A stretch of DNA of 7,813 nucleotides from Acidobacteriota bacterium (GTDB lineage Bacteria; Acidobacteriota; Vicinamibacteria; Vicinamibacterales; CAVVIG01). The stretch spans positions 1 to 7,813 of the forward strand of contig QHWL01000353.1 of the NCBI GenBank assembly GCA_003222555.1, read 5' to 3'. The number at the start of each line of letters is the position of its first letter. Position 1 is the first letter of the stretch. The translations under genes were made by a program, and so were the position numbers. Positions 1 through 5,691 of this stretch are shown here, piece after piece. The notes below the pieces were generated by a model, which saw only the letters and a list, made by a program, of their open reading frames with translations, ran no database searches and was not told where the DNA came from.

Positions 1-212
1 TACCGGGTCGCAGTCGCAGATGTCTTACGCTTCGAGATCCGAAACAGGCTCGCCGCAAACGGCCGGGCACCAGCCTCGCGAAATCGTCGTCGAAGCGGTT
101 GACGCGGTGCAGACCGTTGTAGTCCTTTCTGGTCCCTTTTAATCCTTTTCAGGGCGTCCTGATCCTCCCCCGGTTCGTGTTAGGGCCTCGCGGCCGACCG
201 GCTATTGCGCCC
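1..212. other. No confident gene; two short conflicting reading frames
   Basis: On the plus strand, frame 1 is open from the window edge to a TGA at 100-102 and could be the C-terminal tail of a gene entering from the left (it begins YRVAVADVLRFEIRN). On the minus strand, a frame that is open to the left edge contains the protein-like stretch YNGLHRVNRFDDDF (about 81-124). There, most codons end in G or C, but no usual start codon lies between it and the upstream in-frame TGA. The two readings exclude each other, and neither is long enough to decide. A small GGCC-TCGC-GGCC inverted repeat lies near 184-195. I recognise no RNA family here. Confidence 0.25.
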
Positions 213-374
213 TTACATGGCATGGAGTCTTGTATTGAAGTGAGCCATACGCGCGCCTGGAAGCACCCAGTCGATCACGTGAGCTCGGAGGGTGGAGAAT
301 TGTGACGTGTCAGTAGATCGGCCCCGGAGGCCGAGGATCGCGATGTCCTCGACCTGCGTCCCTACCGCGCACAT
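213..374 (-). CDS. Possible small ORF, 53 residues, unknown
   Basis: An ATG at 374 opens a 53-codon frame that ends in TAA at 213. The predicted peptide contains Phe, Trp, Ile, Asp and His in proportions less biased than the usual Arg/Ala/Pro-rich antisense noise of GC-rich DNA (for example VEDIAILGLRG and AHVIDWVLPG). Third-position GC is only moderate, and no convincing ribosome binding site precedes the ATG. The same stretch also forms small hairpins, such as CGGCC/GGCCG at 319-333 and CGAGGA/TCCTCG at 332-351. It could therefore be untranslated RNA ending at the plus-strand terminator at 378-408, or a decayed gene. I do not recognise a family. Confidence 0.2.
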   Translation of the reverse strand: MCAVGTQVEDIAILGLRGRSTDTSQFSTLRAHVIDWVLPGARMAHFNTRLHAM

Positions 375-377
375 CGG

Positions 378-408
378 AAACCGGCAGCCTCGGGGCTGCC
401 GGTTTTTT
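378..408 (+). terminator. Rho-independent terminator
   Basis: A perfect nine-base stem, CCGGCAGCC (381-389) with GGCTGCCGG (394-402), closes a TCGG tetraloop. AAA upstream can pair with the first T residues. Six T residues follow on the plus strand (403-408). This is a textbook intrinsic terminator reading rightwards. In the other direction only three T residues follow, so it would be weaker, though it sits just after the TAA of the minus-strand ORF at 414-593. The plus-strand transcript that it ends is not identified. Confidence 0.8.
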
Positions 409-413
409 ATATA

Positions 414-593
414 TTAGGTGGTGCCGGCGGACAACGGCTCGACGGTCGTGCTATCGCCCGCGCTGCGGCTCAGTTCGTTCCAGACGACGTACGGTTCACC
501 GACGGCGCCTATAATGCTCGGATAGGGATCACGCGCAATACCGAGGTCCGCGCCTCGGGCCCAGTATGGTCGTCTGGTGATCGAACGGACCAT
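414..593 (-). CDS. Small ORF, 59 residues, possible C-terminal remnant
   Basis: An ATG at 593 opens a 59-codon frame that ends in TAA at 414. Most codons end in G or C, as in the confirmed genes, and the peptide reads like real protein, with a segment ARDPYPSIIG followed by GEPYVVWNEL. The YVVWNE-type strand recalls beta-propeller/BNR repeat proteins, but this is a hint, not an assignment. An in-frame TAG lies shortly upstream inside the plus-strand hydrolase gene, so a longer version is no longer readable. The ORF overlaps the start of that hydrolase by 17 bp in divergent orientation. It may be the truncated end of a secreted repeat protein, a true small protein, or chance. Confidence 0.33.
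   Translation of the reverse strand: MVRSITRRPYWARGADLGIARDPYPSIIGAVGEPYVVWNELSRSAGDSTTVEPLSAGTT
510..515 (+). promoter_or_regulatory. Candidate -10 box upstream of the plus-strand hydrolase
   Basis: A perfect TATAAT lies 62 bp before the GTG start at 577. Transcription would begin near 521-523 and give a leader of about 55 nt. No good -35 hexamer stands 16-18 bp upstream (the 486-493 region reads GACGTACG), and there is no TGn extension. The call rests on the -10 box alone. The box also lies inside the minus-strand ORF at 414-593. Confidence 0.3.
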
Positions 594-1227
594 CGCAGCC
601 TCAACACACGGCCGCTATGTGGTCGCGCCCTCGTCGTCGGCGGGGCCTTCGCCGCTGCTCGTCGGCTTTCACGGCTACGCCGAGAGCGCGGAAATGCACC
701 TCGAGCGGTTGAGGGCCATCCCGGGCGCTGCCCGATGGCTCATCGTCTCCGTGCAGGGATTGCATCGCTTCTACAGGGGTCGCAGCCAGGACGTCGTGGC
801 GAGCTGGATGACTCGGCAGGACCGCGAGCTCGCCGTCGCCGACAACGTCGGCTACGTCGCGTCGGTGGTCGACCAGGTCTCACGCGAGTGGGCGGCCGGA
901 CAACCGTTGATATTTGCCGGCTTTTCTCAAGGCGTGGCGACGACGTTTCGCGCCGCCGCAGCGTCAACAACCGGCGTGAGCGGCATTGTCGCGCTTGGCG
1001 GCGATGTGCCGCCCGATCTCGACCAGCCCGCGCTGGCGCGCATTCCGGCCGCGCTGATCGGACGCGGAGCGGACGACGAGTGGTACTCGCCCGCGAAGTT
1101 TGCAGAGGACTTGCAGCGGCTGACGGCTGCCGGCGTCGATGTGCGGCCGATCGAGTTCGACGGTGGCCACGAGTGGTCCGCGGACTTCAATCGTGCCGCG
1201 GGAGAATTTCTCCGCCAGTGGCGATGA
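577..1227 (+). CDS. Alpha/beta hydrolase, phospholipase/carboxylesterase type
   Basis: This is a 216-residue single-domain serine hydrolase, the usual size for the small carboxylesterase/phospholipase group of the alpha/beta fold. Visible features are an oxyanion-hole segment GFHGYAES (about 30-37), the nucleophile elbow GFSQG with Ser117, an acidic residue in GADDEW (Asp166 or Asp167), and the catalytic His198 in GGHEW. No signal peptide is present, so it probably acts in the cytoplasm on a small ester or acyl substrate; the substrate cannot be read from the sequence. The GTG start at 577 is chosen because an in-frame TAG at 523 precedes it and no other ATG, GTG or TTG lies between. A clear Shine-Dalgarno sequence is missing. 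The last 41 bp overlap the tail of the minus-strand hydrolase, and no terminator separates them. Confidence 0.9.
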   Translation: MIERTIAASTHGRYVVAPSSSAGPSPLLVGFHGYAESAEMHLERLRAIPGAARWLIVSVQGLHRFYRGRSQDVVASWMTRQDRELAVADNVGYVASVVDQVSREWAAGQPLIFAGFSQGVATTFRAAAASTTGVSGIVALGGDVPPDLDQPALARIPAALIGRGADDEWYSPAKFAEDLQRLTAAGVDVRPIEFDGGHEWSADFNRAAGEFLRQWR

Positions 1228-1906
1228 TGGTGCGGATCCAGTCGACAATGGTCCGCTGAACGCCAGCGTAAATGGCGGTCTGTTCCGCCGGACTTTTCCG
1301 TGACAGCTTCAACGAGTGATCGGTGCCTTCAACGCCGTACAGCATCGCCGCCGGTGAAAGCGAGGCTACGAACGGGCCGAGTTCCGCGGGCGTTCCGAAC
1401 GCGTCTCGGCCGCCCTGCACGAACAGCATCGGCCGTCCGACGGCTGGTAGATGCGCGTCACGGCGCAGTTCCGGCCGCCCTGGTGGGTGCAGTGGATATC
1501 CAAGGAGAACGAGACCGCGGATTGGAAGACCGGGATCGGCTGCCGCAACCTGCGTCGCGATCCGGCCGCCCATCGACTTTCCGCCCAGGAAGAGGAACCG
1601 GCGTGCGCTGTCCACTTCGTCGCGAACCGCGTCGATGACCGCGCGGTAGCACTCTTCGAGGATGGGACCGCGGTCGGGAAGCCGCCGTCTTTGTTCCGTG
1701 TAAAGAAAATTGAACGTGTTGACGTCGAGGCCGAGGTCGGTGAGCGCGTTCGCGAAATCGACGATGAACGGGCTGCGCTGACCCGCGCCGGCGCCGTGAG
1801 CCAGGATCAGCGCGGCACCGATGCCGTGGGCAGCGCTGGAGTAGAGGAGCGCCGTTATGCCGGCGCTCCTCCCAACCTGAACGGCCAGTTCTTTAGGACT
1901 TTTCAA
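1187..1906 (-). CDS. Alpha/beta hydrolase, KANL3/Tex30-like
   Basis: The protein has 239 residues and matches the short KANL3/Tex30-like alpha/beta hydrolases related to dienelactone hydrolase. Visible features are the strand and oxyanion segment ALILAHGAGAG (about 32-42), the nucleophile elbow GGKSMGGR with Ser111, the acid in GGRDAFG (Asp168), and His197 in GTDHSLK. No signal peptide is seen, so it is probably cytoplasmic; its substrate is unknown. The frame begins with TTG at 1906, inside the last codons of the double-BON gene. The 14-bp overlap suggests translational coupling, and a GAGG stands a few bases upstream. A later start is possible, but it would leave the first beta strands short. 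The 3' end overlaps the plus-strand hydrolase gene by 41 bp in convergent orientation. Confidence 0.88.
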   Translation of the reverse strand: MKSPKELAVQVGRSAGITALLYSSAAHGIGAALILAHGAGAGQRSPFIVDFANALTDLGLDVNTFNFLYTEQRRRLPDRGPILEECYRAVIDAVRDEVDSARRFLFLGGKSMGGRIATQVAAADPGLPIRGLVLLGYPLHPPGRPELRRDAHLPAVGRPMLFVQGGRDAFGTPAELGPFVASLSPAAMLYGVEGTDHSLKLSRKSPAEQTAIYAGVQRTIVDWIRTIIATGGEILPRHD

Positions 1907-2435
1907 GCGCCTCGCGCACTTCGGCGTCGGTTTTCAGATTGTTGGTCACCGAAAAGGCGCCGAATTGAGTCGCCAGGCTCCGCGCCAGCATGCGATCCAC
2001 TTCGCTGTTCACCACGCCCGTCAGCGTGACTCGGCCGTGATCGACAATGACGTGAATCGGCGGGTTCACCAGTGAGTAGTTCGAGAAGTGACCGCTGCCG
2101 TAAATCGATCTCGCGATCCGATAGCGCAGTTGATCGTCGAACTGCGACACCGGCAGGACGCCTATCCGATTACGCACCTCGCTGACACCGTCGATCTTCG
2201 CCACCCGCTTCGCGATTTCGTCACGCTTGTACGGCATCGTCACCTTGCCCGTAAGCGTGACAACGCCGTCTTTCACGGCGGCGTCGACGTCGTCGAAGAT
2301 CGAGAAGTACGCGTATCGATTCACGGTCTTGGAGATGTCGTTGAACACCTGGAGATCTTTTCGCTCCCCGGTGGACGCCAGCACGTTTGCCGACATCGCC
2401 AGGGCCGTCGCGAGCACGCACAGCTTCTTCAACAT
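1893..2435 (-). CDS. Secreted double-BON-domain protein (OsmY-like)
   Basis: The protein has 180 residues. It begins with a signal peptide (MLKKLCVLATALAMSANVLAS, cleavage near 20-22). Two BON domains follow, at about residues 30-98 and 104-174. Each carries the typical core in which a glycine-containing strand is followed by VTLTG (VVTLTGKV near 59-66 and VTLTGVV near 136-142) and then a helix leading to a short strand with V-NN or V-NR. BON domains are thought to bind membranes or phospholipids, and the E. coli relative OsmY is a periplasmic stress protein; a periplasmic envelope-stress role is therefore likely here. The ATG at 2435 has a strong ribosome binding site. The gene is first in a two-gene unit with the downstream hydrolase and is preceded by a sigma-54-like promoter. 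Confidence 0.93.
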   Translation of the reverse strand: MLKKLCVLATALAMSANVLASTGERKDLQVFNDISKTVNRYAYFSIFDDVDAAVKDGVVTLTGKVTMPYKRDEIAKRVAKIDGVSEVRNRIGVLPVSQFDDQLRYRIARSIYGSGHFSNYSLVNPPIHVIVDHGRVTLTGVVNSEVDRMLARSLATQFGAFSVTNNLKTDAEVREALEKS

Positions 2436-2440
2436 GTTGC

Positions 2441-2446
2441 CCTCCT
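2441..2446 (-). promoter_or_regulatory. Strong Shine-Dalgarno of the BON gene
   Basis: On the minus strand a perfect AGGAGG stands five bases before the ATG at 2435. It fixes the start and is the best ribosome binding site in the window; the other genes have weak or no recognisable sites. Confidence 0.85.
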
Positions 2447-2452
2447 CACTTC

Positions 2453-2468
2453 GCCGGAAGTGTCCGGC
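2453..2468 (-). other. Small hairpin in the BON gene leader
   Basis: GCCGGA and TCCGGC form a perfect six-base stem around a four-base loop. The stem ends six bases upstream of the AGGAGG. It would sit in the 5' untranslated leader, where it could protect the mRNA or present the ribosome binding site. No T tract follows, so it is not a terminator. Confidence 0.4.
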
Positions 2469-2537
2469 TTCAGCTGGAATTGCCCAGTCCGTCGAGTGCC
2501 GCTCTCAACCGGGCCCACTTAACTGCTGTGGTCTAAG

Positions 2538-2552
2538 GCAAGGCAAGTGCCA
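2538..2552 (-). promoter_or_regulatory. Sigma-54-type -24/-12 promoter of the BON gene
   Basis: Read on the minus strand, TGGCAC (2552-2547) is followed after five bases by TTGC (2541-2538). The invariant GG and GC are separated by exactly ten bases, as sigma-54 promoters require, and both core elements match the TGGCAC-N5-TTGC consensus. Transcription would start near 2526 and leave a leader of about 90 nt before the BON start codon. No activator site is recognised; one would be expected upstream, inside the 3' end of the iron-transporter gene. A chance match cannot be excluded. Confidence 0.55.
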
Positions 2553-2576
2553 ACGAACGCTGTCACTAATTTGCAG

Positions 2577-2633
2577 AAAAAAAATCACTTAGACGCCCTT
2601 ACAGATAGCGGTGTCCTCGCTGAAGGACAGCGG
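2577..2633 (-). terminator. Weak possible terminator after the ferritin/VIT gene
   Basis: Just after the TGA at 2634 the minus strand can form one of two mutually exclusive five-base stems: CGCTG/CAGCG at 2618-2632 or TGTCC/GGACA at 2612-2629. A run of eight T residues follows at 2584-2577, but about 30 bases lie between, so this is not a standard intrinsic terminator. The rest of the 198-bp gap contains the sigma-54-like promoter and BON leader listed separately. Confidence 0.2.
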
Positions 2634-3788
2634 TCACACCGGAGGTTGATGGCCGGCAAAGGCGAGCCCGAGGCCGTAGGTGATCGCGGCTTCGAGAATG
2701 CCGACCATCGTCATTTCCGCGCCGCTCGCCCACCACGACCGCATCGTCACGAGCGACTTGGACGCGCCCACCGCGAAGTGCGCAATCGTGCTGATGATGA
2801 ACGAGGCGATGACGGCGGGCATCCCGACGGTGAAGAAGAAGGGGATGATGGGGATGAATCCGCCGATTGCCGTCGAAACGCTCGCCGACACCATGGACCG
2901 CCACGGATTGGGAAATGTCTCTTCGGATAACCCGAGCTCTTCGTGCACGAGCGCGCGCAGGAACTGTTTGGGCTCTTTCTGCATTCGCTCCGCCATCCCG
3001 CGAGACTCTTCGGCAGAGAAGCCCTTGAGCTGATAAAACAGCTCGAGCTCGAGCATCTCTTCGTGCGGGTCTTCTTCGATTTCCATACGCTCGCGCGACA
3101 CCTCCGACTCGTACACTTCTCGTTGCGATTTCGACGAGAGATACGCGCCGGCGCCCATCGAAAGCGCGCTCGCCAGCGTGCCCGCGAGCCCCGCCGCGAG
3201 GACGACCTCGCTGCCGCCGGTGTAGCCGGCCATACCGGAGACAATCCCGAAGACGGCCCCCAGACCGTCGTTGACGCCGTAGATCGCATCGCCGATCCAG
3301 CCCGAGCCACGCACGTGCCAACGCTCACGCCTCAGAATCGTGTCGAGCGTCGATCGCGGGGTAGGCAACGCGCCGCCGGCGAGCGCCCGGAGCACGACGG
3401 CGTGATCGCGCTCTTCGAGCATCGCGTCCTCCGCGATTTTCCGGTCGGCCGGATCGCTCAGCCGCCTCATCAGCTGGTCGTACTCGGCCTCGGCTTTCGT
3501 CTCCTCCTGCTCGAGACGATGGAGGACGATGCTGGGGTCGCCCATCCGCTGAAACCACGACAGGCCGCGCTCGACCTCCTTGGCGTCGGGCCGCCGTCCG
3601 GTCGCGAGTTCGATGCGTTCGGCCCACCGTGCAGCGTGCTTATCTTCCTGTTCGGCGAGGCGCAGCAGGATCTCCCGGCGTTTCGGGTCGTGCTCACGTT
3701 CAGCGAGCAGTTTGTAGGTATGCGCGGCCTCGACCTCGCGGCGCCACATTTTTTCGACGGTCGCCAGGTTGACCCTGTCTATGGCCAT
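2634..3788 (-). CDS. Ferritin-like/VIT1 fusion, MbfA-type iron exporter
   Basis: The protein has 384 residues. An N-terminal rubrerythrin/ferritin-like four-helix domain (about 8-140) is joined to a C-terminal VIT1/CCC1 membrane domain (about 160-380). Candidate diiron ligands are Glu18 or Glu20, the Glu48-x-x-His51 pair, Glu93/Glu96, and Glu126-x-x-His129, so the site looks complete. Two membrane segments lie at about 170-220. They are followed by an acidic cytoplasmic stretch rich in Glu and Met (about 225-290) of the kind that binds metal in VIT1, and by three more membrane segments to 380. Relatives such as MbfA sense or oxidise ferrous iron with the ferritin part and export it, protecting against iron and peroxide stress. 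The ATG at 3788 has AGGA eight bases upstream and starts four bases after the ZIP gene stop, which suggests coupled expression. Confidence 0.93.
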   Translation of the reverse strand: MAIDRVNLATVEKMWRREVEAAHTYKLLAEREHDPKRREILLRLAEQEDKHAARWAERIELATGRRPDAKEVERGLSWFQRMGDPSIVLHRLEQEETKAEAEYDQLMRRLSDPADRKIAEDAMLEERDHAVVLRALAGGALPTPRSTLDTILRRERWHVRGSGWIGDAIYGVNDGLGAVFGIVSGMAGYTGGSEVVLAAGLAGTLASALSMGAGAYLSSKSQREVYESEVSRERMEIEEDPHEEMLELELFYQLKGFSAEESRGMAERMQKEPKQFLRALVHEELGLSEETFPNPWRSMVSASVSTAIGGFIPIIPFFFTVGMPAVIASFIISTIAHFAVGASKSLVTMRSWWASGAEMTMVGILEAAITYGLGLAFAGHQPPV

Positions 3789-3792
3789 GACA

Positions 3793-4545
3793 TCATCCTG
3801 CGAATTTCTCGCACAACACGATCGTGGCTATCCCGGCCGCGATGAGGAAGACCTGCCGAAGGGCGTTGGTGTCGACCTGGACCTGGCCCCGGTGGAGATC
3901 GGGAATCAGGTCCGACATTGCGATGTACAGCAGGCTGGCAGACGAGAACGCGAGGACAAAGGGGCGGATTCCGGGTAAGACCTCGACCGTCGCGAACGCC
4001 ACGAGCGCGCCCGCGATTCCCGAGACGCCAGAGACGACGTTGAGCAGCAGCGCCCCGCCGCGGCTGTAGCCGGCGCCGAGCAGAATCGCGACATCGCCGA
4101 CCTCCTGGGGAATTTCATGGGCGGCGACGGCGACGGCCGTGTTGATGCCAAGCGGCACCGACGTGAGGACCGCCGTGCAGATGATTGCGCCGTCGATGAA
4201 ATTGTGGAACGCATCGCCGATGAGGACGAGCGGCACCGTCGCGCCGTGCACCTGGCATTCGTCTGTGTGACAGTGCCGGAGCAGAACGAGCTTTTCGAGA
4301 ACGAAGAACACCAGGATGCCGGCGAGCAGCGTACCGAAGACCGTAGGGGGTTTCAGCTCGCCAAGCGCTTCAGGGAGAAGGGCGAGCAGCGCGACGCCGA
4401 GCAGGGCGCCGACCGCGTAGCTGACCAGCCAAGGGACTAGCCGCGTTCGCAGATGATCGTTGAACAGGAGGAGCGACGAGGCAACGAGCAGGCCGCCGCA
4501 GCTGCCCAGGAGGCTCAGCCCCAGGGCTGTCGCGAGGAGAGGCAC
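3793..4545 (-). CDS. ZIP-family divalent metal transporter
   Basis: The protein has 250 residues and about eight membrane helices. The two signature metal-binding motifs are present: HNFIDG (114-119) in helix IV and HEIPQE (143-148) in helix V. Between helices III and IV is a short loop, HCHTDECQVH (91-100), rich in His, Cys and acids and likely to bind metal. ZIP proteins move zinc, iron or other divalent ions into the cytoplasm; which metal is used here cannot be read from the sequence. The frame uses a GTG start at 4545, eight bases after the VWA gene stop, without a clear ribosome binding site. The ATG at 4552 is in another frame and gives only a 60-residue shadow. Its position directly before an iron exporter/ferritin fusion points to transition-metal balance. 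Confidence 0.92.
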   Translation of the reverse strand: MPLLATALGLSLLGSCGGLLVASSLLLFNDHLRTRLVPWLVSYAVGALLGVALLALLPEALGELKPPTVFGTLLAGILVFFVLEKLVLLRHCHTDECQVHGATVPLVLIGDAFHNFIDGAIICTAVLTSVPLGINTAVAVAAHEIPQEVGDVAILLGAGYSRGGALLLNVVSGVSGIAGALVAFATVEVLPGIRPFVLAFSSASLLYIAMSDLIPDLHRGQVQVDTNALRQVFLIAAGIATIVLCEKFAG

Positions 4546-4553
4546 GCGACATT

Positions 4554-5624
4554 CTAGCTTGCTATATAGCCGCGACGCGCCCGGACTCGATAAGCCTGAT
4601 TTTTGACGTCCACCCGAATCGCATGCCAGCGACCGTCTTTTTTTCCGCTGGACGGGTAACCCAGGTAGTACTGTTTACTGAGCTCATCGGCGATGCCGAC
4701 GGTCGCCGGGTTGAGATCCCGGGCATCCCGGATGATTTCCGTGCGCCCGCCGCTGTCGTCGGTCATGTCGCGAAGCGCGGCCACGTTGACGCGATCGTCG
4801 TCGCGGCCGCGCGGCCAGCCGCCCCCGCCAGTGCCTCCGCCCGTTCCGCCGGTCGGCGGCCAACCGCTGCGGCCGCGTCCGGGCGGGAAGGGAAACGGAA
4901 TCGGAAAGCGCGGCGGCGGCAGCGGCGCCCGGCGTATCGTCGGCTCGCTTTCGCCGTCGATGCCGATCGCGTAGACGAGCACCTCGCTCTGTCGGATTTG
5001 CTGCTTGATCTCCCGGATGTCGGTGCGGCTGGCGGTGTCGTTGCCGTCCGAGATCACCAGCAGCGCCTTCTTTCGATTCTGCCCCTGTGCGGCCAACGGA
5101 ATCGCTTCGGCGACGGCGTCGTACATGGCGGTGCCGCCGTTGGGTGTGAGCCGGCCCAGCGCACGCGTGAGCAATTGACGATCGGTGGTCCAGCTTTGCA
5201 GCAGGACGGGGTAGTTGCTGAATCGATAGAGAAAGATTTCATCCTGCTTGCCGAGCAGATCGTACAGGAAGCGATCGAGCGCGCTCTGCGCCGCGTCGAT
5301 CTTCGCTCCAGCCATACTACCGCTCGTGTCGAGGGCAACGCCGAGACTGACGGGCACGCGTTCGGCGCTGAAATGGGTCACCTGCTGCGGCTGGTCGTCT
5401 TCGTACACCACGAAATCTTCCTTCCGCAAACCGGGAACAAACCGTCCGCTCGAATCCGAGACCGTCGCCGTAACGTTGATGAGCTCGACGCCGCTCTTGA
5501 AACGGAACCCGTCGTCCTGGTCGGCCGGTTTCGGCGCCGGCGGCTGCTGCTGTCCGTGCACCGAGATCGCGAGCAGCGCGATGCCGGCTGAGACAACGCC
5601 GAAGGAACGCATTTGGTGGAGCAT
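4554..5624 (-). CDS. Secreted VWA-domain protein, acidobacterial VWFA-related family
   Basis: The protein has 356 residues. A signal peptide covers about residues 1-24, with cleavage near VHG-QQQ. An N-terminal strand-rich segment (about 45-88: LINVTATVSDSSGRFVPGL, then DFVVYEDDQPQQV) is characteristic of this family. The VWA domain follows (about 92-325) with a complete MIDAS metal site: Asp99, Ser101 and Ser103 in DTSGS, Thr165 in GGTAMYD, and Asp193 in ISDGND. It probably binds a divalent cation and a partner protein in the periplasm or outside the cell; the partner is unknown. A Pro/Gly-rich insert (about 232-275) interrupts the domain before its last helix. The ATG at 5624 is the first in frame; Met5 at 5612 would also leave a full signal peptide. 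The leader consists of heptamer repeats without a standard ribosome binding site. Confidence 0.93.
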   Translation of the reverse strand: MLHQMRSFGVVSAGIALLAISVHGQQQPPAPKPADQDDGFRFKSGVELINVTATVSDSSGRFVPGLRKEDFVVYEDDQPQQVTHFSAERVPVSLGVALDTSGSMAGAKIDAAQSALDRFLYDLLGKQDEIFLYRFSNYPVLLQSWTTDRQLLTRALGRLTPNGGTAMYDAVAEAIPLAAQGQNRKKALLVISDGNDTASRTDIREIKQQIRQSEVLVYAIGIDGESEPTIRRAPLPPPRFPIPFPFPPGRGRSGWPPTGGTGGGTGGGGWPRGRDDDRVNVAALRDMTDDSGGRTEIIRDARDLNPATVGIADELSKQYYLGYPSSGKKDGRWHAIRVDVKNQAYRVRARRGYIAS

Positions 5625-5628
5625 ACTC

Positions 5629-5691
5629 TTAACTTTTGCCTTTTGGCTTTTAACTTTTACCTTCTAACTTCTACCTTCTAACTTCTAACTT
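5629..5691 (-). repeat. Nine tandem heptamers spanning a gene junction
   Basis: On the minus strand, 63 bases divide exactly into nine heptamers of pattern AAGNNAR. In order they are AAGTTAG, AAGTTAG, AAGGTAG, AAGTTAG, AAGGTAA, AAGTTAA, AAGCCAA, AAGGCAA and AAGTTAA. GAGT follows, then the ATG of the VWA gene. The first three copies encode the last six residues (KLEVRR) and the TAG stop of the upstream FxLyD protein. The array is purine-rich in the mRNA and differs sharply from the GC-rich surroundings. It resembles the heptamer short tandem repeats known from cyanobacteria in type, not necessarily in origin. Confidence 0.95.

Noticed and set aside
179..185. GTTAGGG as an integron attC-like R' site
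   Set aside because: No matching RYYYAAC partner or attC-like stem surrounds it, and no cassette order is seen.
180..410. RNase P RNA, tmRNA or SRP RNA before the terminator
   Set aside because: The conserved core sequences of these RNAs are missing; 6S-like RNA could not be tested by eye.
1451..2029. Plus-strand frame of 192 codons opposite the second hydrolase and BON gene
   Set aside because: It crosses two well-supported minus-strand genes and has no motif of its own.
2943..3845. Plus-strand frame of 300 codons opposite the ferritin/VIT gene
   Set aside because: It is a shadow caused by high third-position GC; the opposite strand has both recognised domains.
4623..5591. Plus-strand frame of 322 codons opposite the VWA gene
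   Set aside because: It is an antisense shadow. The minus frame has a signal peptide, family strands and a full MIDAS site, while this frame is Arg/Ala/Val-rich with no motif.
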